The notes under the pieces were generated by a model, which saw only the letters and a list, made by a program, of their open reading frames with translations, had not been told where the DNA came from and did no database searches. Positions 43,125 through 52,392 of a stretch of DNA of 64,000 nucleotides are shown piece after piece. Source of the DNA: Nocardia asteroides. Lineage in GTDB: Bacteria > Actinomycetota > Actinomycetes > Mycobacteriales > Mycobacteriaceae. How positions within the stretch are numbered: the stretch's first letter is position 1; every line of letters begins with the position of its first letter. The stretch lies in assembly GCF_900637185.1 (NCBI RefSeq), contig NZ_LR134352.1, positions 4,826,001-4,890,000 of the forward strand, given 5' to 3'. Position numbers and translations under genes: made by a program.

Positions 43125-44351
43125 ATGGCCGACACCACCGCTGCTGCCCGCGTCGAGTCCATCGGCGCCGATTTCTTCGACGACCCGCACGCCCACTACC
43201 GGCGCTGGCGCGCCGACGGCCCGGTCCACCGGGTCCGGTTCCCCGACGACGTGATCCGCTGGGTGGTCATCGGCTACGCCGAAGCCCGTGCGGCACTGGC
43301 CGATCCGCGCCTGGCCAAGGATGTCGGGCAGGTGGAGGAGATCCTGCGCGCGAAGCGCCACGACACCCCGTTGGACCCGAATGTGAGCGCGCTGCTGAGC
43401 CACATGCTCGGCACCGACCCGCCCGCGCACACGCGGCTGCGCAAACTGGTGAACAAGGCGTTCACCGCCAAGCAGGTCGCCGGGCTGCGGCCCCGGATCG
43501 AGCGGATCACCGAGGACCTCCTGGACGCGATGGCCGATCGGGACGAGGTCGACCTGATGGAGGAGTTCGCCAATCCCCTGCCGGTGACCGTGATCTGCGA
43601 GCTGCTCGGGGTGCCGTTCGCCGACCGCGACGATTTCCAGGCCTGGACCAGGGCGCTGGTGACGGTCGTCGGCGAGGGCGAGGACGACGCGCGCCCGGCC
43701 GCCTCCGCCGCCATGGTCGGCTACCTGGCCGGTCTGGTCCGGGCCAAGCAGGCCGACCCGGCCGACGATCTGCTCTCGGAGCTGGTGCTCGCCGACGAGG
43801 ACGGCGACCGGCTCACCGACCGGGAGCTGGTGTCGATGGCGTTCCTGCTGCTGGTCGCCGGGCACGAGACCACCGTCAACCTGATCGGCAACGGCATGAA
43901 CGCGCTGCTGCGCGACCGGGCGCAGTGGCAGGCGCTGTGCGCCGATCCGGCCGCGGTACCCGCCGCGATCGAGGAGTTCCTGCGCTTCGACGGACCGGTC
44001 GACATGGCCACGGTGCGCTACACCGCCGAGCCGGTCACGCTGGGCGGCACCGAGATTCCCGCGGGGGAGCTGGTCTATGTGTCGGTGGCGGCCGCCAATC
44101 GCGATCCCGCCCGGTTCGCCGATCCGGACGTCCTCGCCACCGACGGGCCCACCGCCGGGCACCTGGCCTTCGGGCACGGCATCCACTTCTGTGTCGGCGC
44201 CCCGCTGGCCCGGATGGAGGCCACGATCGCCGTCACCGCCCTGCAGCGCCGCTACCCCGGCCTGCGGCTGGCGCCGGCGGCCCTGACCCCTCGCTGGCAG
44301 ACCAGCACGCTCATCCGCGGCCTGCTCGCCCTGCCCGTGCTGCCGCGCTGA
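43125..44351 (+). CDS. Cytochrome P450
   Basis: 408 residues. I-helix LVAGHETTVN near 246, ExxR as EFLR near 285, haem loop FGHGIHFCVGAPLA near 347-360. Resembles CYP107-type macrolide/fatty-acid hydroxylases. It lies outside the terminator that closes module B and has its own promoter and palindrome, so it may be regulated separately from the cluster. Confidence 0.93.
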   Translation: MADTTAAARVESIGADFFDDPHAHYRRWRADGPVHRVRFPDDVIRWVVIGYAEARAALADPRLAKDVGQVEEILRAKRHDTPLDPNVSALLSHMLGTDPPAHTRLRKLVNKAFTAKQVAGLRPRIERITEDLLDAMADRDEVDLMEEFANPLPVTVICELLGVPFADRDDFQAWTRALVTVVGEGEDDARPAASAAMVGYLAGLVRAKQADPADDLLSELVLADEDGDRLTDRELVSMAFLLLVAGHETTVNLIGNGMNALLRDRAQWQALCADPAAVPAAIEEFLRFDGPVDMATVRYTAEPVTLGGTEIPAGELVYVSVAAANRDPARFADPDVLATDGPTAGHLAFGHGIHFCVGAPLARMEATIAVTALQRRYPGLRLAPAALTPRWQTSTLIRGLLALPVLPR

Positions 44352-44360
44352 TCGGGGCGG

Positions 44361-45278
44361 TCAGAACAGGCTGGTCTGGGCGGGGGCGGCCACCGCGCTG
44401 ATGGTGGCGTCGAGTTCGATCCGTCTGCCGACGAGCCGGGAATCGTTGACCAGCACCAGTTCCGCGGCTCCCGCCTCGTCGGCGCAGGCGATGGTGTGGC
44501 CGTGCGCGGTGACCGCGTTCAGCACGTATTCGCCGGTGTCCGCGGTGAATTCGACGGCATCGGGGAAGCGGCCGCGGGCCTGGATCGTGGCGTAGAAGTC
44601 GCGGCCGCCCGCCCAGGCGGTGTCGGTGCGCACGATGTCGGCGGGCAGGGTGCTCGCCGCGTGTTCGGCCGCCTCGGCGACCGCGGATTCCAGTGTGGGC
44701 CAGGGCGGGAGCGGTTTGGTCAGGATGCGGGTCTTGGTCACCCCGGCGACCGCCTGGCGCAGGCCGGCGCGTTCCGAGACGACGCGTTCCAGCTCGCGCA
44801 CGTGCAGCCCGTCCGGGGAATCGGTGATGAACCGGGCCACCAGCGCGCCCTGCTCGAACAGCCTGCGGTGCCGCCGCACGGCCGAGGCCGTCCCGACCTT
44901 GGCCATACCGTCGCCGAAGTAGGCGATGTAGAGGTGGTGCGGCTGCGCGACATACCCCTGGATCTGTTCGGGCAGCGCGGTGAGCGGCCCGCGATGGCTG
45001 TGCACCACCGACCAGCCCTCGGTGATCCGGCACTGCGCGCACTGCTTGCCGGACTCGGCGACCGCGCGGCGCGGACACGGCTGCCTGCCCCGCCGCCCGG
45101 CCCCGAAACCGTGATACCCGAGGCAGAACCGGTCACCGCCGGTGACGCGGAACGCCAGCCGGGTACCGATGCCCGGCAGCAGCTCGGTGCTGCCGTCGGC
45201 GCGCAGCAACGCGTAGAACCAGCGGCCCTGCTCGTCCCAGTGCGTCCCGCAGTACAGCGCGGTGGAGGTCGCGGTCAT
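44361..45278 (-). CDS. DUF2797 family protein
   Basis: 305 residues. Cysteine pairs (PCPRRA..CAQC) near 80-100 suggest a metal site, and YIAYFGDGMAKVGTASAVRRHRRLFEQGA near 125-150 (here: AYFGDGMAKVGTA) is the DUF2797 hallmark, vaguely like a GIY-YIG core. Function unknown. TACTTT 6 nt before the ATG fits a leaderless start. Unrelated in content to the lipid genes. Confidence 0.82.
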   Translation of the reverse strand: MTATSTALYCGTHWDEQGRWFYALLRADGSTELLPGIGTRLAFRVTGGDRFCLGYHGFGAGRRGRQPCPRRAVAESGKQCAQCRITEGWSVVHSHRGPLTALPEQIQGYVAQPHHLYIAYFGDGMAKVGTASAVRRHRRLFEQGALVARFITDSPDGLHVRELERVVSERAGLRQAVAGVTKTRILTKPLPPWPTLESAVAEAAEHAASTLPADIVRTDTAWAGGRDFYATIQARGRFPDAVEFTADTGEYVLNAVTAHGHTIACADEAGAAELVLVNDSRLVGRRIELDATISAVAAPAQTSLF

Positions 45279-45284
45279 CCGTCG

Positions 45285-45290
45285 AAAGTA
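45285..45290 (-). promoter_or_regulatory. Putative leaderless -10 element for the DUF2797 gene
   Basis: TACTTT on the minus strand lies 6 nt before the ATG at 45278. Confidence 0.4.
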
Positions 45291-45302
45291 GTGGACGGCG
45301 AA

Positions 45303-45334
45303 GACCCCGCCCGATCGGGGGATCGGACGGGGTC
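45303..45334 (-). terminator. Hairpin terminator after the secreted-protein gene
   Basis: GACCCCG-C-CCGATC pairs with GATCGG-A-CGGGGTC (13 pairs, one mismatch) around GGGG. It lies 42 bp downstream of the stop at 45376. Confidence 0.7.
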
Positions 45335-45375
45335 GGGTGTCCCCCGGTCGCTCTATACCGGGTCTTCGACCACCG

Positions 45376-46077
45376 CTACTTCGCCGGGGCGTTGAACGGC
45401 TGGTTGATGGTGGTGAAGTACTGGATGGCCGCACCGATCGCCACGGGCGCGGTGATGAAGATCTGACCGGCCAGGGTGCCCAGGGCGCCGACGGCCAGGA
45501 TGCCACCGATGCAACCCACCGCGGCGGCGGGCAGGAACGGACCGAACAGACCCACGATGGTGGCCGAGGCGACGGTCGCGCCGACGATGCCGCCGAGCAC
45601 GCAACCCACCGCGCCACCGGCCAGGCCGCCGACGAGGGTGCCCACCGCGGCACCGGTGGAGATGGTGGAGGTCAGCCGGCTCCAGGCCGCGACCTCACGG
45701 TCGTACTCGTTCTTCCAGGGCGCCTTGTCCTCGAAGGGCAGGGCGACGGGCTTGTAGACCGCCTGCGAGGCGTCGAGCTGCGGGGTCAGCGTCGCGGTGT
45801 TGCCCGCGATCTCGGCCGCGATGGGGAGCTCGAACTCGTCGAGCCGGAAGGTCAGCGGAGTGGCGGCGATGGTGGTGCCGTCGGTCGCCTTCACCTTGAA
45901 CGCGCCGTCCTCGACGACCATCGAGCCCGCGTCGGTGGTGATGACGGACTTGCCGGCCACTTCCTGCGCGGTGAAGTTGACCGGCGCGCCGGCCTGGGCC
46001 GACGCCGAGCCGGTGATGCCGGCCGTGATGCCGATCGCGGCGGCGAGCAGCGCCGCGGCCGCAGCAGATTTCCTCAT
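45376..46077 (-). CDS. Secreted glycine-rich protein, DUF8020-like
   Basis: 233 residues with a signal peptide (MRKSAAAAALLAAAIGITAG, cleavage near ASA-QA) and an AGAGGAAG ribosome site. The N-terminal half (about 35-130) looks like a small beta-domain; the C-terminal half is a hydrophobic glycine-zipper region (GTLVGGLAGGAVGCVLGG) with two Cys that could pair. This exported protein type is common in Nocardia. Function unknown; layout similar to 14735-15547. Confidence 0.75.
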   Translation of the reverse strand: MRKSAAAAALLAAAIGITAGITGSASAQAGAPVNFTAQEVAGKSVITTDAGSMVVEDGAFKVKATDGTTIAATPLTFRLDEFELPIAAEIAGNTATLTPQLDASQAVYKPVALPFEDKAPWKNEYDREVAAWSRLTSTISTGAAVGTLVGGLAGGAVGCVLGGIVGATVASATIVGLFGPFLPAAAVGCIGGILAVGALGTLAGQIFITAPVAIGAAIQYFTTINQPFNAPAK

Positions 46078-46165
46078 CGTATGTTTCTTCCTCTCACATT
46101 CCCGGACGGGAATCGGGCGCGTCGGTTACGCGCTCGTTCTTGGGGGCATCGATTCCGCGGGGCGG

Positions 46166-47098
46166 TCACAGGTCGAGCACCAGCACGCCGGAGCGGGCCC
46201 GCGAGACGCAGAGCATCATCGTGGCGCCGCTGTCGCGTTCCTCGGCGGTGAGCAGCGAGTCGCGGTGGTCGACCGCGCCGTCGAGCACCGGGGTTTCGCA
46301 ACTGCCGCAGGTGCCTTCGCGACACGAGGTGATCACCGTGACGCCCGCCGACTCGAGGACGTCGACGATGGACCGGTCGGCCGCGACCCGCAGGGTCCGG
46401 CCGGTCCGCGCCAGCCGGATCTCGAAGGGCGCGTCGGCGCCGGCGTCCTCGACCGGCCGCGGCACGAAGCGTTCCGTGCGCACGGTGACACCGCCGCGCG
46501 CGCCCTCGGCCTCGACGGCCGTCAACAGCGGTTCCGGACCGCAGCAGTACACCGTCGCGCCCGGCCGGGCGGCCAGGATCTCCGCGATCGGCAGCAGCCC
46601 GGCCTCGTCCTGCGGCACCAGCCGCACGCGGTGGTCCGCGGCGAGCACCTCGGCGAAGGCCATGTGCGATCGGCTGCGGGCGCCGTAGTGCAGCGTCCAG
46701 TCCGCGCCCGCCCGGTCGGCGGCGGCGATCATCGGCAGGATCGGGGTGATTCCGATCCCGCCGGCCACGAAGGTGTACTGCGCGGCCGGCGCCAGCTCGA
46801 AGTTGTTGCGGGGCGAGGACACCGACAGCGTGCTGCCGGGCAGCGCGGTCCGGAACAGGTGCGCCGAGCCGCCACGGCCTCGCGGCTCGTGCAGTACGGC
46901 GATCCGCCAGCGGTCCCGCTCGGCGGGGTCACCGCACAGCGAGTACTGGCGCACCCCGGCGGCGCCTGCCGCGACGTCGATGTGCGCGCCCGGCGTCCAC
47001 GCGGGCAGCTCGCCGCCGTCGGCCGCGGCGAGCACCAGGGCGAACACCGCGTCGGCTGCCTCGGTGCGGTCGATCACCCGCACGCTCACGTCGGTCAT
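46166..47098 (-). CDS. VanB-type ferredoxin-reductase (phthalate dioxygenase reductase family)
   Basis: 310 residues from the ATG at 47098, six nt after GAGGGG; an ATG at 47104 is possible. Flavin domain with RQYSLCG near 60, NAD-binding VAGGIGITPILPM near 110-122, and a C-terminal plant-type [2Fe-2S] domain CREGTCGSCETPV with a final Cys in MMLCVSRA. It moves electrons from NAD(P)H to an oxygenase. It is the only obvious electron-transfer protein in the window and could serve a Rieske oxygenase or a nearby oxidase; divergent from the acyl-CoA dehydrogenase gene. Confidence 0.88.
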   Translation of the reverse strand: MTDVSVRVIDRTEAADAVFALVLAAADGGELPAWTPGAHIDVAAGAAGVRQYSLCGDPAERDRWRIAVLHEPRGRGGSAHLFRTALPGSTLSVSSPRNNFELAPAAQYTFVAGGIGITPILPMIAAADRAGADWTLHYGARSRSHMAFAEVLAADHRVRLVPQDEAGLLPIAEILAARPGATVYCCGPEPLLTAVEAEGARGGVTVRTERFVPRPVEDAGADAPFEIRLARTGRTLRVAADRSIVDVLESAGVTVITSCREGTCGSCETPVLDGAVDHRDSLLTAEERDSGATMMLCVSRARSGVLVLDL

Positions 47099-47243
47099 GC
47101 CCATCCCCTCGGCGGAATCGTTGTCGAGATCACCGTGGTGCAGCGGCGCCCGCGGTGCCGCCGGGGCGTGGCGAGACGATTGGACCGATCGACGTTCACT
47201 ATCGCCCCGGCCTCCGGCGCACCCACCGCCCGAGACTGGCGGC

Positions 47244-48404
47244 ATGACTCCCGTGCCGGAACTGGTCGAAAAGACCAGGCAGTTCGTTCGAGATCACGTC
47301 ATCCCGGTGGAGCGCGAGGTCGTGGCCGGTGGCCGCGTCACCGACGACGCCCTGCGCCTCGACTTGCAGAAGAAGGCCAAAGAGGCCGGTGTGTTCGGCC
47401 CGCTGTCCGACCCCGCCTACGGCGGACTCGGCCTCGACACCAGGGCACAGGCCGAGGTGCTCGAGGCGGCGGGCGCCAGCCTGCTCGGCCCGCTCGCGGT
47501 CAACGCCTGGGCCCCCGACGACGGCAACATCCACCTGCTGGCCGCGGTCGCGAATCCCGAACAGCGGCAGCGGTATCTGGCGCCGCTGGCCTCCGGCGAG
47601 GTCCGCTCGGCCATCGCCATGACCGAACCGGCCCCCGGCGCGGGCTCCGATCCGCGGATGCTGGCCACGGTGGCCGAGGAGACCGACGCCGGCTGGGTCA
47701 TCAACGGCCGCAAGCACTTCACCACCGGCGCGCAGGGCGCCGCGTTCACCATCTGCGTCGCCGCCACCACCGACGGGCCGACCATGTTCCTGGTCGACCG
47801 GGACAATCCCGGTCTGCGGGTGGGCCGCCGGATGCCGACCCTGGACCACACCAGCGCGCCCGGCGGGCACTGCGAGGTGGAGTTCGTGGACTGCGAGGTC
47901 GACGAGTCCGCCATCCTGGGCACGGTCGGCCGCGGCTTGGACCTGGCGCAGGCCCGGCTGGCGCCCTCGCGCCTGGTGTTCTGCATGAACTGGCTGGGGC
48001 TGGCGGTGCGCGCCCAGCAGCTGGCCGCCGAGCACATCACCGGCAGGCACTCCTTCGGCGTCCCGATCGCCGACCACGGCATGGCCCAGGGCCTGATCGC
48101 CGACAACGAGATCGACCTCGCCGCCGCGCGCAGCCTGGTCCGGGCCACCGCCGCCACCATCGACGAGCACGGCGCCACCTCCGGGCAGGCCAGGCACGAG
48201 GCCTCGATCACCAAGACCTTCGTCTCCGAGGCGGTGTGGCGGGTGCTCGATCGCGCGGTGCAGCTGCACGGCGGGCTCGGCGTCTGCGAGGACTACCTGG
48301 TGGCCCGGTTCCTGGTGGAGGCCAGGGCTTTCCGCATCTACGAGGGTCCGTCGGAGGTGCTGCGCTGGTCGATCGCGCGGCGCGTCCTGCGCGGGCCGCG
48401 CTGA
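47244..48404 (+). CDS. Acyl-CoA dehydrogenase
   Basis: 386 residues. FAD-dependent alpha,beta-dehydrogenation of an acyl-CoA. Seen: AMTEPAPGAGSDPRML near 125-140, WVINGRKHFTTGA near 150, and the C-terminal RIYEGPSEVLRW near 368, where the Glu of YEG is the usual catalytic base. LHGGLGVCEDYLV precedes it. First gene of a three-gene run with a hotdog protein (11-nt gap) and an alpha/beta hydrolase. Confidence 0.92.
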   Translation: MTPVPELVEKTRQFVRDHVIPVEREVVAGGRVTDDALRLDLQKKAKEAGVFGPLSDPAYGGLGLDTRAQAEVLEAAGASLLGPLAVNAWAPDDGNIHLLAAVANPEQRQRYLAPLASGEVRSAIAMTEPAPGAGSDPRMLATVAEETDAGWVINGRKHFTTGAQGAAFTICVAATTDGPTMFLVDRDNPGLRVGRRMPTLDHTSAPGGHCEVEFVDCEVDESAILGTVGRGLDLAQARLAPSRLVFCMNWLGLAVRAQQLAAEHITGRHSFGVPIADHGMAQGLIADNEIDLAAARSLVRATAATIDEHGATSGQARHEASITKTFVSEAVWRVLDRAVQLHGGLGVCEDYLVARFLVEARAFRIYEGPSEVLRWSIARRVLRGPR

Positions 48405-48415
48405 GAGGACACGAG

Positions 48416-48943
48416 ATGGCCACCCGCAGCATCGCCGGTTTCGGGGCCGCCTACCCCGCGCTGGACCCCGACGCCGTCGACTACGCCTACCTGCGCGACG
48501 CCTCGCAGGCGCTGGTCCCGTTCGGCGCCCACGTCGGCACCAGGATCACCGAGATCTCCCGGGCCCGCTCGGTGGTGGAGATCCCCGCCGAGCCGGTGAT
48601 GTGCAACCACATGGGCACCGTGCACGCGGGCGCGCTGTTCACCGCGGCCGACATCGCCGGCGCCGCCGCGTTCGTCGGCGCCGCCGCGCACCGCCTGTAC
48701 ACGATCGACCGGCTGGTGCTGCGCGGCGGCACCGCCGCCTACCGCAAGCCGGCCCGCGGCCGGATCCGCGCGGTGGCCACCGTCGACGCCGACGGCCTGG
48801 CCGCCGTGCTGGGCGCCACCGAGTCCGCCCGGTTCCCGCTGGCGGGCCGGGCCGAACTGCTCGACGACAACGACGTGCTCACCGCCGAATTCACCTTCGA
48901 CTACGTGTGCGATGTCCGCATCGCCGGAACGGACGACCGATGA
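48416..48943 (+). CDS. Hotdog-fold thioesterase, DUF4442-like
   Basis: 175 residues from the ATG at 48416 after GAGAGGA. NHMGTVHAGALFTAADIAGAAAF is the hotdog active-site region; YRKPARGRIRAVATV follows. Probably acyl-CoA hydrolysis. Its stop overlaps the next start (ATGA). Confidence 0.82.
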   Translation: MATRSIAGFGAAYPALDPDAVDYAYLRDASQALVPFGAHVGTRITEISRARSVVEIPAEPVMCNHMGTVHAGALFTAADIAGAAAFVGAAAHRLYTIDRLVLRGGTAAYRKPARGRIRAVATVDADGLAAVLGATESARFPLAGRAELLDDNDVLTAEFTFDYVCDVRIAGTDDR

Positions 48944-49851
48944 ATCCCGCATCGCGCAGCGATTCCGTGGGGGGCGGGGCGGGCGGGCCCGCCACCACGC
49001 CCGACACCACCACGGTCGAGACCGGCGACGGTGTCCGGTTCACCGTGCGCTGGCTGCCCGCCGCCGACCCGGCCGCGCCCGTCGTGCTGATCCTGCCCGC
49101 GATGGCCATGAAGGCGCGCAACTACCGGTCGCTGGCCAAGGCACTGCACGCGACCGGCCTGTCGGTGGCGACCTGTGACCTGCGCGCGCACGGCGAGGCC
49201 GAGCCCGCGCTCGGCGAGCACACCGACTTCGGGTATCGCGAGATGCTCGAGATCGACCTGCCCGCCATCGTGTCGGCGGTCGAGGACCGGTTCCCGCGGG
49301 CGCCGCTGCACCTGTTCGGGCACAGCCTGGGCGGTCAGCTGGCGTTGTTGTTCGCCGCCGCCGAGTCCGACCGCGTCGCGGGGGTCACCGTGATCGGCAC
49401 CGGCACCGTGTTCTGGTGGGCGTTCGGCCCGCGGCGCTGGTTCGAGGCGCTGAGCCAGATCCAGTGGATCGGCCTGGTGTCGCGAGTGAAGGGGCATTGG
49501 CCCGGTGGCGTGCTCATCCCGGCGCCGATGCCCGGCGGGGTGATGATCGACTGGTCGGTGCACTCGCTGACCAGCTACTACCGCCCCAGCGGCAGCAAGC
49601 GCCGCTACAACACGCTGCTGTCGCGGATGACCCTGCCGGTGCTGGCGATCTCCCTGTCGCAGGACGTGCTCGGCCCGAAGTCCAATGTCGACTTCCTGGT
49701 CTCGCGGATGCCGTCGGCCGAGGTCACCCAGTGGCACCTCGACGAGGACTCCGCGGTCGAGCACCTCGACCACTTCACCTGGCTGAAGGACGCGCCCGCG
49801 ATCGCGGCGGGCGTGTCGCAGTGGATCACCGCCGGCACCGCGCCGGCCTGA
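48940..49851 (+). CDS. Alpha/beta hydrolase (serine lipase/esterase type)
   Basis: 303 residues. Nucleophile elbow GHSLGGQLAL near 126-135 (the Ser), oxyanion strand VVLILPAMAMKARNY near 49-63, and VEHLDHFTW near 283 supplying the likely catalytic His. Monoacylglycerol-lipase-like. Coupled to the thioesterase and acyl-CoA dehydrogenase; 9 nt before the ABC transporter operon, so all may be co-transcribed and concern lipid turnover. Confidence 0.88.
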   Translation: MNPASRSDSVGGGAGGPATTPDTTTVETGDGVRFTVRWLPAADPAAPVVLILPAMAMKARNYRSLAKALHATGLSVATCDLRAHGEAEPALGEHTDFGYREMLEIDLPAIVSAVEDRFPRAPLHLFGHSLGGQLALLFAAAESDRVAGVTVIGTGTVFWWAFGPRRWFEALSQIQWIGLVSRVKGHWPGGVLIPAPMPGGVMIDWSVHSLTSYYRPSGSKRRYNTLLSRMTLPVLAISLSQDVLGPKSNVDFLVSRMPSAEVTQWHLDEDSAVEHLDHFTWLKDAPAIAAGVSQWITAGTAPA

Positions 49852-49860
49852 AGGAGAGAC

Positions 49861-50991
49861 GTGGCACGACTGCAGATCGAGGCGGTGTCGAAGCAGTTCG
49901 ACACCGACTACGCGGTGCGCGAGGTGAGCCTCGACATCGCCGACGGCGAATTCATGGTCCTGCTCGGCCCCAGCGGCTGCGGCAAGTCCACCCTGCTGCG
50001 GATGATCGCCGGGCTGGAGGAACCCAGCGCGGGCCGGATCCTGGTGGGCGGCACCGACGTCACCGACGCGGCGCCGCAGCGGCGTGACCTGGCCATGGTG
50101 TTCCAGAGCTACGCGCTGTACCCACACCTGTCGGTCGCGAAGAACATCGGTTTCCCGCTGCGGGCCCGGCGCACCCCGCGCGCCGAGATCGCCCGCCGGG
50201 TGGGCGAGGTGGCGGGGACGCTGGAACTGTCGGCGCTGCTGGACCGCAAGCCGGTCGCCCTGTCGGGCGGGCAGCGCCAGCGCGTCGCGCTGGCCCGCGC
50301 CATGGTGCGCGACCCCGGCGCCTTCCTGATGGACGAGCCGCTGTCAAATCTGGACGCCAAGCTGCGCAGCGCGACCCGCGCGGAGCTGATCGCGCTGCAC
50401 CGGCGGCTGGGCGCGACGTTCCTCTATGTCACCCACGACCAGGTCGAGGCGATGACGATGGCCACCCGGATCGCACTGCTCAACGAGGGCCGGGTCGAAC
50501 AGTGCGGCACCCCCGCCGAGCTGTACGACGAGCCGCGCTCCACCTTCGTCGCCGGGTTCCTCGGCTCCCCGCCGATGAACCTGTTCCCCGCCGTCGTGCA
50601 GTCCCGCGCGGGCGCCCTGCGGGTCACGGCCGACGGCGTCGACGCCGCGCTCGACATCACCGGTGACCTCGACACCGCCACCGCGGTGATCGCGGGCATC
50701 CGGCCCGAACGCCTGCGTATCGACGCGACCGCGAGCGATGTGCGCGGCACGGTCCGGATGGTCGAGAACCTCGGCAGCGAGGAACTCGTGCACCTCGACA
50801 CCGGCACGACCAGCCTGTGCGTGCGCGCCCCGCGCCCGGCGGGAGTCCGCGTCGGCATGGACATCGCCGTGCGCGTCGACCCCGCCGACATCCATCTGTT
50901 CGATCCCGATACCGGCCTGCGGCTGACCTGGCAGGCGCCGCACCGGGATTCGGCACCGAGCCAGGACGCGGCGGCCGTGCCCGTCCCCTGA
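49861..50991 (+). CDS. ugpC: ABC importer ATPase (UgpC/MsmK type)
   Basis: 376 residues from a GTG with GAAGGAGAG. Walker A GPSGCGKST at 36-44, Q-loop FQSYALYPHLSV near 81, signature LSGGQRQRVALARA near 134, Walker B FLMDEPLSNLDAKLR near 155 and H-loop VTHDQVEAMT near 191. A C-terminal TOBE-like regulatory domain follows (about 240-360). It energises a CUT1-family importer for sugars or glycerol-3-phosphate compounds. Confidence 0.92.
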   Translation: MARLQIEAVSKQFDTDYAVREVSLDIADGEFMVLLGPSGCGKSTLLRMIAGLEEPSAGRILVGGTDVTDAAPQRRDLAMVFQSYALYPHLSVAKNIGFPLRARRTPRAEIARRVGEVAGTLELSALLDRKPVALSGGQRQRVALARAMVRDPGAFLMDEPLSNLDAKLRSATRAELIALHRRLGATFLYVTHDQVEAMTMATRIALLNEGRVEQCGTPAELYDEPRSTFVAGFLGSPPMNLFPAVVQSRAGALRVTADGVDAALDITGDLDTATAVIAGIRPERLRIDATASDVRGTVRMVENLGSEELVHLDTGTTSLCVRAPRPAGVRVGMDIAVRVDPADIHLFDPDTGLRLTWQAPHRDSAPSQDAAAVPVP

Positions 50992-51024
50992 TTTCCGCAC
51001 GACCCGTTGATGAGGAGAACCACC

Positions 51025-52392
51025 ATGAAGCGCACCCTGCCCATCCTGGGCTTGGTGTTCACCACCGCCGTCGCGCTCAGCGGTTGCGGCCTGGGCGGCA
51101 CCGTGTCCGAGGACACCACGACGACCGCGCAGATTCCCGAGCTGAAGCCCGATCAGCAGGTCTCGATCGTGTTCGAGTCCTACAACTACGGCATGGCGGG
51201 CGCCTGGACCGACACGTTCAACGCGCTGATCGCCGACTTCGGCACGAAGTACCCCAATATCAAGGTCACCGCGCAGAAGCCGCAGGGCAACAGCCCGAAC
51301 CCGGCCACCGACACCATCTCGAGCATCCAGAACCAGATGGTCGCGGGCACCCCGCCCGACGTCGCCCAGCTCGGCTTCTCCGACCTGGACTTCACCGTGC
51401 ACCAGCTGCAGGCCAAGCCGCTCGACACGCTGGTCGGCAAGCAGGAGGTGGCCGCCAACTTCGACGGCCGCCACGCCTACGCCCCCCGCGCCCGGGTACT
51501 CGACGACTGGGACGGCCACACCTACGGCGTGCCGTTCGTGTTCTCCACCCCCGTGCTGTACCTGAACGCGTCGCTGTTCACCGAAGCCGGGCTCGATCCG
51601 GCCAAGCCGCCCGCCACCTGGGCCGAGGTCGCGACCGCGTCGAAGCAGATCGCCGACCGCACCGGCAAGGGCGGGGTGTACATCGACTGCCTGACCAAGA
51701 CCGCCAAGGACTGGTGCTTCCAGTCGCTGGTGCGTTCCAACGGCGGCCGGGTGATCTCCCAGGACCGCCGCACCCTCACCTACGCCGACGCCCCCGTCGT
51801 GGAGGTGACCACGATGGCGCAGAACCTGGTGAACTCCGGCAGCATGCCCAAGCTCAACCAGAAGCAGGGCTATGAGGCCTTCGCCCGCGGCGAGATGGGC
51901 ATGATCCTGGAGACCAGCGCCATCCAGGGCACCTTCGTCACCGGCGCCAAGGACAAGTGGGACCTGCAGTCGGCGCCGATGCCCGCGTTCGCCGGCAAGC
52001 CGACCGTGCCCACCAATTCCGGTGCGGGGCTGCACATCCTGTCCAACGACCCGGCCAAGCAGCGCGCCTCCTGGGAGCTGATCAAGTTCCTCACCAGCGA
52101 GGAGTCCTACATCAAGATCGCGCAGAACATCGGCTATCTGCCGCTGCGCACCGGGCTGCTCGACCAGGCCGACGGACTGAAGGACTGGGCCGCGAAGAAC
52201 CCGCTGCTGAAGCCGAACGTCGCCCAGCTGGGCGCCATGGAGCCCTGGGTCTCCATGCCCGGCAACAACTACCTGCAGATGCGCGACGGCATGATGGACG
52301 CCGTCGAGGCGATCGTGTTCCAGGGCAAGGATCCCCAGTCCACGCTGACCGCTGCGCAGGCAGAGGGCACCAAACTCCTGCCGGTCTCATGA
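51025..52392 (+). CDS. ABC importer substrate-binding lipoprotein (family 1, UgpB-like)
   Basis: 455 residues from the ATG at 51025 (GAGGAGAA upstream). The lipobox LSGC puts the lipidated Cys at residue 21. Solute-binding family 1 features: QVSIVFESYNYG, LIADFGTKYPNIKVTAQ, FYGVPFVFSTPVLYLNASLF-like hinge (seen as YGVPFVFSTPVLYLNA). Substrate not readable; oligosaccharide, glycerol-3-phosphate or glycerophosphodiester are options, the last supported by the adjoining phosphodiesterase. Overlaps the next gene by ATGA. Confidence 0.88.
   Translation: MKRTLPILGLVFTTAVALSGCGLGGTVSEDTTTTAQIPELKPDQQVSIVFESYNYGMAGAWTDTFNALIADFGTKYPNIKVTAQKPQGNSPNPATDTISSIQNQMVAGTPPDVAQLGFSDLDFTVHQLQAKPLDTLVGKQEVAANFDGRHAYAPRARVLDDWDGHTYGVPFVFSTPVLYLNASLFTEAGLDPAKPPATWAEVATASKQIADRTGKGGVYIDCLTKTAKDWCFQSLVRSNGGRVISQDRRTLTYADAPVVEVTTMAQNLVNSGSMPKLNQKQGYEAFARGEMGMILETSAIQGTFVTGAKDKWDLQSAPMPAFAGKPTVPTNSGAGLHILSNDPAKQRASWELIKFLTSEESYIKIAQNIGYLPLRTGLLDQADGLKDWAAKNPLLKPNVAQLGAMEPWVSMPGNNYLQMRDGMMDAVEAIVFQGKDPQSTLTAAQAEGTKLLPVS

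Noticed and set aside
42504..44186. Extended minus-strand frame through the P450 at 43125
   Set aside because: Beyond 42971 the translation is a shadow of the P450; the thioesterase start has a strong ribosome site.
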